A stretch of 64,000 nt of DNA from Sporocytophaga myxococcoides DSM 11118 (lineage in GTDB: Bacteria; Bacteroidota; Bacteroidia; Cytophagales; Cytophagaceae): positions 244,356 to 308,355 of the forward strand of contig NZ_AUFX01000011.1 in NCBI RefSeq assembly GCF_000426725.1, read 5' to 3'. The notes beneath the pieces are model-generated. The model saw only the letters and a list, made by a program, of their open reading frames with translations, searched no databases and had not been told where the DNA came from. The position numbers were made by a program, and so were the translations under genes. This document shows positions 33,832-42,850 of the stretch, piece by piece. Positions within the stretch are counted from its first letter, which is position 1. Every line of letters starts with the position of its first letter.

Positions 33832-34757
33832 AAAAATACAAATTTATTTTATTCGCAATACTTTTAATTACCTTTTCAGGATCCATTTTTTCCTGTACCG
33901 AAAAAGCTTCCGAAAAAAAGAAAAAGTTGTTAATTGTAACGACTACTGGTATGATAGCAGATGCAGTAAAAAACATTGCTGATACCTCTGCTGACATAGT
34001 TGCGCTCATGGGACCAGGAGTTGATCCTCACCTATATAAAGCGACCCATGGAGATCTTGAGAAGCTTTCAGAAGCTGATATCATCTTTTATAACGGATTG
34101 CATCTGGAGGGAAAAATGGCTGAAATTCTGGAAAAGTTAGCCAAAAGCAAACCTGTAATTCCGGTTTCCAACGGTATACCTCATAACCTGTTAATGACTG
34201 CTCCTCAGTTTGCCGATGCTTTTGATCCGCATATTTGGTTTGATGTACACCTTTGGACAAAATCTGTCGCGGAAATTTATAACAGCCTTGCTAAAATCAG
34301 CAATTCTAAAAAAGATTTCTATGAGCTTAATGCTGCAAGGTATATAAATCAACTTGACTCCTTAGATCAGTGGGTAAAAAATGAAATCCAATCTATCCCT
34401 CAGGAAAGAAGGGTTTTGATCACTGCTCATGATGCTTTCGGATATTTCGGCAAGGCATATTCAATTGAGGTGAAAGGCTTACAGGGAATTTCCACCTCCT
34501 CTGATTTTGGCTTGAATGATATAACAGGACTCGTAAATTTCATTGTTGCGAGAAAAATTAAAGCTGTATTTGTAGAGTCTTCTGTGTCTCCCAAAGCTAT
34601 AGAAGCAGTAGTAAAAGGAGTAAAAGAAAAAGGACATGAAATTTCAATTGGAGGTACATTATTCAGTGACGCTATGGGTGCACAGGGCACCTTTGAAGGC
34701 ACATATATTGGAATGGTTACCAGTAATGTTCAAAAGATCACTTCAGCCCTAAAATAA
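33828..34757 (+). CDS. Mn/Zn ABC importer substrate-binding lipoprotein
   Basis: The 309-residue protein has a lipobox (SGSIFSC) and the cluster A-I fold with all four metal ligands visible: His in GVDPHLYKAT, His in DAFDPHIWFD, Glu in AVFVESSVS and Asp in LFSDAMGAQG. The His-His-Glu-Asp set fits manganese (MntA/PsaA) as well as zinc; ligand choice cannot be decided. Its start overlaps the repressor stop, so it is coexpressed with the repressor and the ATPase 21 bases on. Confidence 0.9.
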   Translation: MKKYKFILFAILLITFSGSIFSCTEKASEKKKKLLIVTTTGMIADAVKNIADTSADIVALMGPGVDPHLYKATHGDLEKLSEADIIFYNGLHLEGKMAEILEKLAKSKPVIPVSNGIPHNLLMTAPQFADAFDPHIWFDVHLWTKSVAEIYNSLAKISNSKKDFYELNAARYINQLDSLDQWVKNEIQSIPQERRVLITAHDAFGYFGKAYSIEVKGLQGISTSSDFGLNDITGLVNFIVARKIKAVFVESSVSPKAIEAVVKGVKEKGHEISIGGTLFSDAMGAQGTFEGTYIGMVTSNVQKITSALK

Positions 34758-34778
34758 AACCATATATATCAAACACTT

Positions 34779-35573
34779 ATGATTATTCAGGTTCCAAACC
34801 CAATATTAGAAGTTCACGATCTTACAGTGGCATATCATAGGAAACCAGTTTTATGGGGTATAGACTTAACCCTGCCTGCAGGCTCACTTACTGGGATAAT
34901 TGGACCTAATGGTGCGGGTAAATCTACACTAATTAAAGCAATCATGGGACTAATTCCACTTAGCAGTGGCTTTGTGAAATTATTTGGTAAAGACCTTAAT
35001 GAGGTGAGACAAAAAGTGAGTTATGTACCACAAAGAGAATCTGTTGATTGGGACTTCCCTGCTTCGGCATTGGATGTAGTGTTAATGGGGAGATACAGTC
35101 AGATCGGATTATTTAAGAGACCAAGAAAAGCCGATAAGGAAGTGGCGATGGAGTGTCTAAGAAAAGTAGGTCTTGAAAATTTTGCAAACCGACAGATTTC
35201 ACAACTTTCAGGAGGTCAGCAACAAAGGGTATTTCTCGCCAGAGCTCTGGCTCAGGATGCTGATATTTATTTTATGGACGAGCCATTTGCGGGAGTTGAT
35301 GCTGCTACAGAAGCTGCGATCATTGAGATTCTCAGAAACATGACAATTTCAGGTAAAACAGTTGTGGTTGTTCATCACGATCTACAATCCGCCGTCACTT
35401 ATTTTAACTGGGTCTTATTATTAAACATGCGCTTAGTAGCTTCTGGACCTACCGAAAAAGTATTTACTCAGGACCTTCTTCAGGAAACTTACGGGGGAAA
35501 ATTGACTGTACTAGCCAAAGTGGGCGATTTGCTGGAGAAACAGCAATTCCCTTCCCGCGAGGATAAAGCTTAA
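34779..35573 (+). CDS. Mn/Zn ABC importer ATP-binding protein
   Basis: The 264-residue protein has Walker A (GIIGPNGAGKST), Q-loop (YVPQRESVDWDFP), signature (LSGGQQQRVFLARAL), Walker B (DIYFMDEPFAGVD) and His-switch (VVVHHDLQS). VDWDFP and the length are typical of MntB/ZnuC-like manganese or zinc importers. It energises the two permeases encoded next. Confidence 0.92.
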   Translation: MIIQVPNPILEVHDLTVAYHRKPVLWGIDLTLPAGSLTGIIGPNGAGKSTLIKAIMGLIPLSSGFVKLFGKDLNEVRQKVSYVPQRESVDWDFPASALDVVLMGRYSQIGLFKRPRKADKEVAMECLRKVGLENFANRQISQLSGGQQQRVFLARALAQDADIYFMDEPFAGVDAATEAAIIEILRNMTISGKTVVVVHHDLQSAVTYFNWVLLLNMRLVASGPTEKVFTQDLLQETYGGKLTVLAKVGDLLEKQQFPSREDKA

Positions 35574-35711
35574 AGGGGAAAGCTTAAGGCTGAAAGTTAA
35601 AAAAGCTGTCCATAAGAGAGAAAATTTAGAACATTATATAACTGCTGATAAATATTAAATAAACGAAATGACTTTAAGCTTTCTGCTTTTAGATTTCAGC
35701 TTCACAACCAT

Positions 35712-37004
35712 ATGAAATTCTTTGAATTCTTCTCATTCACCGACCCGAATATAAGATATGTTGTAGTAGGTTCTATACTTATGACCGTCTGCTCAGCAGT
35801 GGTGGGATGTTTTACTTTTCTGAGAAAAAGAGCTTTGATCGGGGATGCTGTAGCTCACTCTGTATTGCCGGGAGTTTGCCTCTCTTTTTTATTAACAGGA
35901 GAAAAAAATCCATTTGTACTTCTAATAGGTGCTTTTATTACTGGGGGATTTAGCATATTTCTGGTGGAATTTATTACTTCCAAAACTAAACTTAAAGAAG
36001 ATAGTGCAATTGGTATAGTTCTTTCTGTTTTTTTTGGAATAGGGATTTTGCTATTGACTGCTATTCAACATGGTGGAAATGCGAATCAAAGCGGATTAGA
36101 CAGTTTTTTATTTGGAAAAGCAGCATCCATTCTGCCTGAAGATCTCTATAGTTTTGGACTTGTAGGTATCACTCTATTAATAGGTGTATTTTTCTTTTTC
36201 AAGGAATTTACCCTCATTTCATTTGATAGAAATTTTGCAGAAGCAATTGGATTGCCAGTTAAAGTATTGGAATTTATCCTCACATCCATTACTGTGCTGG
36301 CTGTCGTAACTGGCATTCAGGCTGTGGGTGTAGTTTTAATGGCAGCTATGCTCATTACGCCGGCTGCTGCAGCAAGATACTGGACTCATAACCTCAGCAT
36401 CATGATGTTGGTGGCAGCAATTATGGGTGCTTTTTCCGGAATTTTCGGAGCTTACATTTCCTACCTTGCTCCTTCCATGCCAACGGGTCCCTGGATCGTA
36501 ATGGTAATTTCAATGATTGCAATTATATCCTTTACTTTCGCTCCTGTCAAAGGCGTTTTTGCAAGGATGCGCAAGCAGATAAAAAACCAGAAACAAATCA
36601 CAGACGAAAATATTCTGAAGCTCTTCTTTCAGATGGGGGAAAAAGATCAGGACTTCTTTACAGCAAGATCTATTACTTGCCTGCTTGAGCGCAGATCTAT
36701 GCGAAAAGATCTTTTGAAAAAAGGGCTTTCCAGATTAACTGATCAGGGCTTTCTTTCTAAAACTAAAGATAATTGGAAATTTACCGAAGCTGGTAAAGTA
36801 AAAGGTCAACGGGTTGCAAGATTGCATAGGCTCTGGGAATTATACCTCACACAATACCTTCAGCTTGCTCCTGACCATGTACATGATGATGCAGAAACGA
36901 TTGAACACATCATAACTCCAGAGCTTGAAGCAAAAATTCTGGAACAGCTAAAATATCCAAAAGTAGATCCTCATGATACGAAAATTCCATATAAAGAATT
37001 TTAA
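35712..37004 (+). CDS. Mn/Zn ABC importer permease fused to a DtxR-like regulatory domain
   Basis: The N-terminal ~285 residues are an ABC-3 family permease with eight helices (RKRALIGDAVAHSVLPGVCLSF, VVLMAAMLITPAAAARYWTH). The next ~140 residues hold a winged-helix-like module (DENILKLFFQMGEKDQDFFTARSITCLLERRSMRKDLLKKGLSRLTDQGFL) and a DtxR-type metal/dimer domain (ARLHRLWELYLTQYLQLAPDHVHDDAETIEHI). Such fusions occur in Bacteroidota and Firmicutes relatives; they could sense intracellular metal at the transporter. The intergenic stretch before it (138 bases) has an inverted repeat, GAAAGCTTAA/TTAAGCTTTC. Confidence 0.9.
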   Translation: MKFFEFFSFTDPNIRYVVVGSILMTVCSAVVGCFTFLRKRALIGDAVAHSVLPGVCLSFLLTGEKNPFVLLIGAFITGGFSIFLVEFITSKTKLKEDSAIGIVLSVFFGIGILLLTAIQHGGNANQSGLDSFLFGKAASILPEDLYSFGLVGITLLIGVFFFFKEFTLISFDRNFAEAIGLPVKVLEFILTSITVLAVVTGIQAVGVVLMAAMLITPAAAARYWTHNLSIMMLVAAIMGAFSGIFGAYISYLAPSMPTGPWIVMVISMIAIISFTFAPVKGVFARMRKQIKNQKQITDENILKLFFQMGEKDQDFFTARSITCLLERRSMRKDLLKKGLSRLTDQGFLSKTKDNWKFTEAGKVKGQRVARLHRLWELYLTQYLQLAPDHVHDDAETIEHIITPELEAKILEQLKYPKVDPHDTKIPYKEF

Positions 37005-37063
37005 AGTTTATTGGGGTTCATTGAGATTATATAATTAAAAGTAAAAATCAAGCAGCAGAAAAC

Positions 37064-37963
37064 ATGTCTTCATTTTGGATAATACTTACAGGGGCCTTAG
37101 TTGCAGTAACCTGTAGCCTTTTGGGTTGCTACCTGATATTAAGAAGAATGGCCATGGTAGGTGATGCCATTTCTCATGCCGTACTTCCTGGAATTGTTCT
37201 TGCATTCCTGATATCCGGCTCCAGACAGACTATACCAATGCTCATAGGCGCAGGCTTGCTAGGCATTCTCACCACTTTTCTTATTGAATTTCTTCACAAA
37301 AAAGCCAGACTGCAAGAAGATGCTTCGATTGGTGTAACCTTTACCTGGCTGTTTGCTTTAGGAGTAATTCTGATCTCTGTTTTTGCCAATAAAGTTGATA
37401 TTGATCAGGAATGTGTTTTATACGGAGAAATAGCCTATGTACCTTTAGATGTATGGATTACAGACAATGGATTAAACCTTGGCCCTCAGGCAGTCTGGGT
37501 CATGGGAAGCATTCTTATACTTGTATTAATTATGATTTTAACTTCATATAAAGAATTGCTCGTCACCACATTCGATTCTTCCTATGCAGCAGCTATCGGT
37601 TATAGTACTGCTTTTTGGCATTACCTCCTTATGAGCATGGTTTCCCTGGCAACGGTAGCCAGCTTTGAATCAGTAGGAGCAATTCTGGTTGTAGCTTTTT
37701 TGATTGTTCCGGCAGCCACCGCTTACCTTCTTACTGACCGTTTTGAATTAATGCTAATTTTGGCTGCAGTATTCGGTATTATTAGTTCAATTTCAGGTTA
37801 TGTTTTAGCCTCTCAGATTGACGGATCAATAGCAGGTGCAATGGCTACAATGACAGGTTTAATATTTGCCATTGCCTTTATATTTTCACCAAGGTATGGA
37901 CTAATGAGAAAAAAACAGCGACTGGACAAAATTGGAATGATCATTGATGAAAGTAAAGTTTAG
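37064..37963 (+). CDS. Mn/Zn ABC importer permease
   Basis: The 299-residue protein is a second ABC-3 family permease (RRMAMVGDAISHAVLPGIVLAFLI, GAILVVAFLIVPAATAYLLTDRF) lacking the regulatory tail of its partner. Two different permeases suggest a heterodimeric channel. It lies 59 bases downstream of the first permease and ends the operon. Confidence 0.92.
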   Translation: MSSFWIILTGALVAVTCSLLGCYLILRRMAMVGDAISHAVLPGIVLAFLISGSRQTIPMLIGAGLLGILTTFLIEFLHKKARLQEDASIGVTFTWLFALGVILISVFANKVDIDQECVLYGEIAYVPLDVWITDNGLNLGPQAVWVMGSILILVLIMILTSYKELLVTTFDSSYAAAIGYSTAFWHYLLMSMVSLATVASFESVGAILVVAFLIVPAATAYLLTDRFELMLILAAVFGIISSISGYVLASQIDGSIAGAMATMTGLIFAIAFIFSPRYGLMRKKQRLDKIGMIIDESKV

Positions 37964-38074
37964 AATTTTCAATAATCTTATTGATAATTTGTACAAACAG
38001 GATTTCAGAAAGTTTACGAAAACTAAATCCTTAATATTTCGGTTACCTTTAGAGTTTTTTCTAAATATATTCAG

Positions 38075-38629
38075 ATGAAAAAAGTATTGATAATTTCTGC
38101 ACTTTCCATTAGTGCATTTCTTTCAGGATTCACTATTCTACATAAATCATCCGGTAATACAACCAACATTTCGCCAAAGTATCCAAATAAGAATGAGGAA
38201 GTTAAATGGCTTAGCTATGATGAGGCAGTTAAACTGAATGCTAAAAAACCAAAGAAAATATTTATAGATGTTTATACTGACTGGTGCGGATGGTGCAAAA
38301 AAATGGATAAAGCAACGCTAAGCGATCCCAAAATTGCCGGTTATCTGAATAAAAAATATTATGCTGTAAAACTGAATGCAGAAAGCAGCAAAATGATAAA
38401 ATACAAAGGAAAAGATATTTCAGAAAGAGACCTTGCCAGAAGTATCTTTAATGCAACCGGTTATCCTACGACAGTATATCTTGACAGCAATGAAAACCTC
38501 CTTTCTCCTGTTCCGGGCTATTTGGATGTTGATATTTTGGATAAAATTTTACATTATTACGGAGAGGAACATTATAAGACTAAAACCTGGGAGCAATTTC
38601 AGCAATCTTATAGTCCCGATGCCAACTAA
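38075..38629 (+). CDS. Exported thioredoxin-fold protein (CGWC)
   Basis: The 184-residue protein has an N-terminal hydrophobic signal (VLIISALSISAFLSGFTIL) and a thioredoxin fold with the active site CGWC (DVYTDWCGWCKKMDKATL), cis-Pro (GYPTTVYLDS) and a C-terminal helix. It resembles periplasmic DUF255/SoxW-like thioredoxins that reduce other secreted proteins. It precedes mnmE by 10 bases, an uncommon partner, so co-transcription is probably incidental. Confidence 0.85.
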   Translation: MKKVLIISALSISAFLSGFTILHKSSGNTTNISPKYPNKNEEVKWLSYDEAVKLNAKKPKKIFIDVYTDWCGWCKKMDKATLSDPKIAGYLNKKYYAVKLNAESSKMIKYKGKDISERDLARSIFNATGYPTTVYLDSNENLLSPVPGYLDVDILDKILHYYGEEHYKTKTWEQFQQSYSPDAN

Positions 38630-38639
38630 CCCCTTTTAA

Positions 38640-40022
38640 GTGGAACCCCATAGTACTAACATAGAAAGTGAAGACACAATTGCCGCTCTTGCCACCGCTT
38701 CAGGTGTAGGTGCCATTGCGGTAATCAGGATATCTGGTAAAGAAGCCATTCCTGTAACACAAAAGATATTTAAAGGTAAAGATTTAACAACTGCTGCATC
38801 TCACACTATTCATTTCGGAACCATACGGGATGGAGAGAAAATTTTAGATGAAGTAGTTGTTTCTCTTTTTAAAGGTCCTAACTCCTTTACCAGAGAAGAT
38901 GTCATTGAAATTTCCTGCCACGGTTCGGAGTATATCGTAAAACAACTCCTTCAACTGCTAATCCGAAAAGGTGTAAGACTTGCCAAACCCGGAGAATTTA
39001 CCAAAAGAGCATTCTTAAACGGTCGTTTCGACCTGGCTCAGGCAGAAGCGATTGCAGATCTTATATATTCTGAAACAGAAGCTGCTCACCAAGCTGCTAT
39101 GAATCAGATGAGAGGTGGTTTTTCGCTTGAAATAAAAAAACTAAGAGAACAACTAATCAACTTTGCATCCCTTATAGAGCTGGAACTTGACTTCAGTGAA
39201 GAAGATGTAGAGTTTGCCGACAGGTCTCAATTAAAAAATCTTATTTATGAGATTAAAAGAGTAATTGATCATCTGATCAGCTCTTTTGATGTCGGTAATG
39301 TTATCAAAAACGGTGTACCAACTGTCATTGCAGGTAAACCCAATGCGGGAAAATCTACTCTTCTCAATGTATTGCTCAATGAAGAAAGAGCAATAGTTTC
39401 TGAAATACCAGGCACTACCCGTGACTTTATTGAAGATGAAATGGTTCTGGAAGGAATTCGTTTCCGCTTTATTGACACAGCAGGACTGAGGGATTCCTCT
39501 GACAAAATTGAATCTATCGGTATTGAACGGACCAAGCAAAAGATGAAGCAAGCGAGCCTCATCATTTACATGTTTGATGTTAATTCAACTTCTGAAAAAG
39601 AGCTTAAAGAAAATCTTCTCGAATTAAAAAGCTATAATATCCCTCTCGTAGTGGTTGGTAACAAGATTGACAAGGATAAGTCCAACATTATTGAATTCAG
39701 AAATTTTGATGGCATCATCTTTATTTCTGCTGCTATGAAGGTGGGCATTGAAGAACTGAAAGCAAACCTTGTGGAAATGGTAAACTTTGCCAACTTTAAA
39801 ACAGGTAATGTCATTGTCACCAATGTTCGCCACTATGAAAGTCTTGTAAAGTCCAGGGATTCATTAAAAGCAGCTCTGGAAGCACTGGATGATGGCATCT
39901 CTGGTGAGCTGCTTGCTCAGGATATCCGAAGCTCCTTAATATACCTTGGCGAGATAACAGGGGAAATAACGACTGATGACTTACTCGGGAATATTTTCAG
40001 TAAGTTCTGTATCGGAAAGTAA
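38640..40022 (+). CDS. mnmE: tRNA uridine-34 carboxymethylaminomethyl-modifying GTPase
   Basis: The 460-residue protein starts at GTG 38640 (MEPHSTNIESEDTIAALATA). It has the folate-binding N-terminal domain, GTPase G1 (GKPNAGKST), G2 (TTRD), G3 (DTAGLRDS) and G4 (NKID) motifs, and the essential C-terminal Cys in FCIGK, so it is full length. With MnmG it modifies U34 of tRNAs. A bidirectional terminator follows. Confidence 0.97.
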   Translation: MEPHSTNIESEDTIAALATASGVGAIAVIRISGKEAIPVTQKIFKGKDLTTAASHTIHFGTIRDGEKILDEVVVSLFKGPNSFTREDVIEISCHGSEYIVKQLLQLLIRKGVRLAKPGEFTKRAFLNGRFDLAQAEAIADLIYSETEAAHQAAMNQMRGGFSLEIKKLREQLINFASLIELELDFSEEDVEFADRSQLKNLIYEIKRVIDHLISSFDVGNVIKNGVPTVIAGKPNAGKSTLLNVLLNEERAIVSEIPGTTRDFIEDEMVLEGIRFRFIDTAGLRDSSDKIESIGIERTKQKMKQASLIIYMFDVNSTSEKELKENLLELKSYNIPLVVVGNKIDKDKSNIIEFRNFDGIIFISAAMKVGIEELKANLVEMVNFANFKTGNVIVTNVRHYESLVKSRDSLKAALEALDDGISGELLAQDIRSSLIYLGEITGEITTDDLLGNIFSKFCIGK

Positions 40023-40040
40023 TATGTAGATATATCTAAT

Positions 40041-40074
40041 AAAAAGACCAGCTTCTGATAGCTGGTCTTTTTAT
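40041..40074. terminator. Bidirectional terminator between mnmE and the MgtC gene
   Basis: AAAAAGACCAGC pairs with GCTGGTCTTTTT around a six-base loop, 19 bases after the mnmE stop. The A and T runs on either side let it work for both convergent genes. Confidence 0.9.
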
Positions 40075-40134
40075 TTCTTTCAGTGCGTTTCAATATCTAA
40101 GGATCTATAGTTTAACTATAATTAAACATCCCTC

Positions 40135-40671
40135 CTATAGAGCTTCATCATCCTTATCACTCAGCTTACCTTTAGGCTTAACCTCCTTAAATAAACCTCC
40201 CTTGGGATCCAGATAACCTTTATTGGAAATAGGTGTCAGTAATAATAAAACAAGAAAATTTACAATACAAAGAATAAGAGAGATCTCTGCTCTACCGAAT
40301 CCTATACACATACCGATAGCAGCTGTATTCCAGATACTGGCTGAAGTCACAATCCCCTGAACATCCCCCTTTTCTTTTATAATCATTCCTCCCCCAATAA
40401 AGCCAAGCCCACTGAGCATCCCCTGCATCGTACTTCCAAGTATTGAAGGATCTCCGTTGCTAAGACTTACTCCTTTGGCCAATATTACAAAGCCGCAACT
40501 TGCCATAGATACTATGGGAAATGTACGAAGTCCTATACTATTTACGCCCTTCCCTCTTTCCCATCCAATTGGTATTCCTAAAATCAAAGCAATAAATATC
40601 AGTAATAGTGAATGGCCAAAGGTCTTTAAACTAAAGCCAACAAATTGAATAGGTTCATCAATAAATTCCAT
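40135..40671 (-). CDS. MgtC/SapB-family membrane protein
   Basis: The 178-residue protein has the family sequence ALILGIPIGWERGKGVNSIGLRTFPIVSMASCGFVIL, then LSGLGFIGGGMIIKEKGDVQGIVTSASIWNTAAIGMCIGFG, with four or five helices. It lacks the long cytoplasmic ACT-like tail of MgtC itself, so it is the short SapB-like type. Related proteins inhibit ATP synthase or help in low magnesium. It is a single gene; the 265 bases before it contain no recognised feature. Confidence 0.88.
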   Translation of the reverse strand: MEFIDEPIQFVGFSLKTFGHSLLLIFIALILGIPIGWERGKGVNSIGLRTFPIVSMASCGFVILAKGVSLSNGDPSILGSTMQGMLSGLGFIGGGMIIKEKGDVQGIVTSASIWNTAAIGMCIGFGRAEISLILCIVNFLVLLLLTPISNKGYLDPKGGLFKEVKPKGKLSDKDDEAL

Positions 40672-40936
40672 AGGTGTTTTATTTTGTTATGGCCAAGCGT
40701 AATCTACCAACTTCAAAAGATAATCCAATTGATCTGTCCCCAGTTGAATTTATAGTAATATCAATACTTGTGTTTATGACAAATGTTCATATCTCTGTAC
40801 TGGAAATCCTATTTTATTCTTTTTAATTTATCCCTTACTTCTATTAATGCAGGCTTTGCTAAAACTTGTCTCTTAGATTCAAGCCTTAATCAACTATGAA
40901 AAAGAACATGTGCACAATATTGCACCATAAATGCAA

Positions 40937-42295
40937 TTATCCCTCCCAATCACTCGTATAAGCAACAACCTTACGACCATTATTTAATTCCGGATTAATA
41001 ATGAATACTTCTATCTCAATCCCATCACCGAATATTGTCCTAATTCCTTTTGAAATTTCACTCTTCAGATCTTCATTACTCCATCCTTTAAAAGTCAGCT
41101 TAAAGTCTTTTGACTGATGCATTTTAAAGCCTGCCAGAGGCAGCTCTGCCATGGACCTTGAGATTTCAATATTATTAACTCTGTTACCATCTTTAGTATA
41201 AAACAATACAGGGTTTCTTGCTTCCAAATCAATCAAATATGGAATACCATCTTCAATTTCCAGTGAACAGAAGTCTCCTGTACGATACCGTATTAAAGGA
41301 AGAAACGGATTATTGCCACCAGTAATAACAAGCTCTCCCCTTTCACCATAAGGCAAGAGAACATCATTGTGCTCATCAAATATTTCAAGATACAGATCAT
41401 GACGAATAGCCCTATGCCTGTCTTTATCTGCAAATGCAACCATTCTGCATTCAGTTAGTGAATAGATGTCCAATACAGGGCATTTAAAGTAATCTTCCAA
41501 TCTTTTGCGTGTACCTTCTGTAAGCTTCATAGCTGAAGAAACGATGGCTTTGGGTTTTAGGCAGGGTTTTAATTCAAGCAAATCAATGAAAGCAAAGGGA
41601 TCCCCCGTAAGGACCTGAGGATTATATTTCTCAAGATATTGACTTCTATGAACAGGCGACTTCCAGTCTGCTGGATTAAGATTAATTTTCAATACACCTG
41701 CCCCATCCATATAAGTGGATAAAGAAGCATAAGTAAGTGTTGCGCTTTGGGAACATATCAATGCTACTGCAACTTTATCTGACCCATAATCTAGTTTAAT
41801 ATCGTAAAGATCAAGAATGGATTGCAACTGAAGAAGCCAGCAAGCCTGAGAAACCGGATCAAATACCACATCCATTGCAGCGCCTGTGGTTCCGGAAGTT
41901 TGATACACCAACAAATCCTCGATACTTGCGTCATCAGATACAAACTCCCAGGGGGTGGCGCTTATATGACTTCTATTAATAGTAGGTTGATCAAGAAAGT
42001 GTTTCTTCCTGTTTCTGTAAAAATCTACAGTGTGTCTGCACCACGAAGTATACGTTTCGATCCAGTCAGGTAAAATTCCCTTTTCCCAAAATATCTTATT
42101 GACTCGAATATTCTCAGCATATTGACGGACACGCTCAAGATGATCATGAGATAGTCTGTCACCGCTGCTGAAATTAAACAAGGGAGCTAGCTCGTCCTGT
42201 CTAAGCTTATTCAGAAATGACAGATCACTGATTAAAGGAAATCGTTCCTTATCACTTAGGCCTACAACCGGCTTTTTATTCTCTGCCATAAACAT
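40937..42295 (-). CDS. PaaK-like adenylate-forming enzyme of the MoxR-VWA operon
   Basis: The 452-residue protein has the ANL P-loop YQTSGTTG (residues 131-138), YSLTECR, ELVITGGNNPFLPLIRYRTGDF and a C-terminal cap with KMHQSKDFKLTFKGW. This is the phenylacetate-CoA-ligase type fold that activates a carboxylic acid with ATP. Its start overlaps the upstream gene by 20 bases (alternative ATG at 42289). It is the last gene of the MoxR-VWA run. Why an acid-activating enzyme belongs with a chaperone-like ATPase is unknown; it could modify a peptide or a metabolite. Confidence 0.82.
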   Translation of the reverse strand: MFMAENKKPVVGLSDKERFPLISDLSFLNKLRQDELAPLFNFSSGDRLSHDHLERVRQYAENIRVNKIFWEKGILPDWIETYTSWCRHTVDFYRNRKKHFLDQPTINRSHISATPWEFVSDDASIEDLLVYQTSGTTGAAMDVVFDPVSQACWLLQLQSILDLYDIKLDYGSDKVAVALICSQSATLTYASLSTYMDGAGVLKINLNPADWKSPVHRSQYLEKYNPQVLTGDPFAFIDLLELKPCLKPKAIVSSAMKLTEGTRKRLEDYFKCPVLDIYSLTECRMVAFADKDRHRAIRHDLYLEIFDEHNDVLLPYGERGELVITGGNNPFLPLIRYRTGDFCSLEIEDGIPYLIDLEARNPVLFYTKDGNRVNNIEISRSMAELPLAGFKMHQSKDFKLTFKGWSNEDLKSEISKGIRTIFGDGIEIEVFIINPELNNGRKVVAYTSDWEG

Positions 42296-42848
42296 TTGCT
42301 GCTTCTCTGGCTTTTGCCTCTTCCATTTTTCTTCTGATCTCTATTATCCTCTCAAATGCTTTATTGGATTTTTTTAGAACCTGATTTCTTTTAATCGTAT
42401 CCAATGCATCAAGCCTTTCATGAGCTTCTTCCTTCGTTTCTCCATCAGGAATCAGTTTGCATCTTTTTAAAGCAATGCGAACAAATTCTTCAGTTCTGTC
42501 CTCATCCTCCAGCCATTGACGGTATGGCACAAATGGACTTACTTCAGATAAATCCTGAAATAAAAAAAGAGAAAATTTATCCGTAAGTTTTTTTTCCCCT
42601 TTAAACGTATCAAAAGAAAAAAGCCAACAAGCGATATGAACAGACTGGAGATAACTGTCATCAAGGCCCTCTAATGAAATTACTGGAGGAAGCTCTGAAT
42701 CAGAAACATTAAAACTTCCATATAAATTTCTGAAAGTATCTTTTATAAGAATTTCTGTAAGGCTCATGTCTCCAGGCATTGCATTGACCTTTTGCAAATA
42801 CTCCTCCGGACATTTCTTTAAATGATTCACTAATGAATATACATCCAT
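42276..42848 (-). CDS. Uncharacterised protein of the MoxR-VWA operon
   Basis: The 190-residue soluble protein is mostly helical with a Lys/Arg/Glu-rich C-terminus (IIEIRRKMEEAKAREAANVYG). The middle has FDTFKGEKKLTDKFSLFLFQDLSEVSPFVPYRQWLEDEDRTEEFVRIALKRC. It starts 2 bases after the VWA gene and overlaps the PaaK-like gene. I do not recognise a family; its position suggests an adapter in the MoxR system. Confidence 0.7.
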   Translation of the reverse strand: MDVYSLVNHLKKCPEEYLQKVNAMPGDMSLTEILIKDTFRNLYGSFNVSDSELPPVISLEGLDDSYLQSVHIACWLFSFDTFKGEKKLTDKFSLFLFQDLSEVSPFVPYRQWLEDEDRTEEFVRIALKRCKLIPDGETKEEAHERLDALDTIKRNQVLKKSNKAFERIIEIRRKMEEAKAREAANVYGRE

Positions 42849-42850
42849 TG

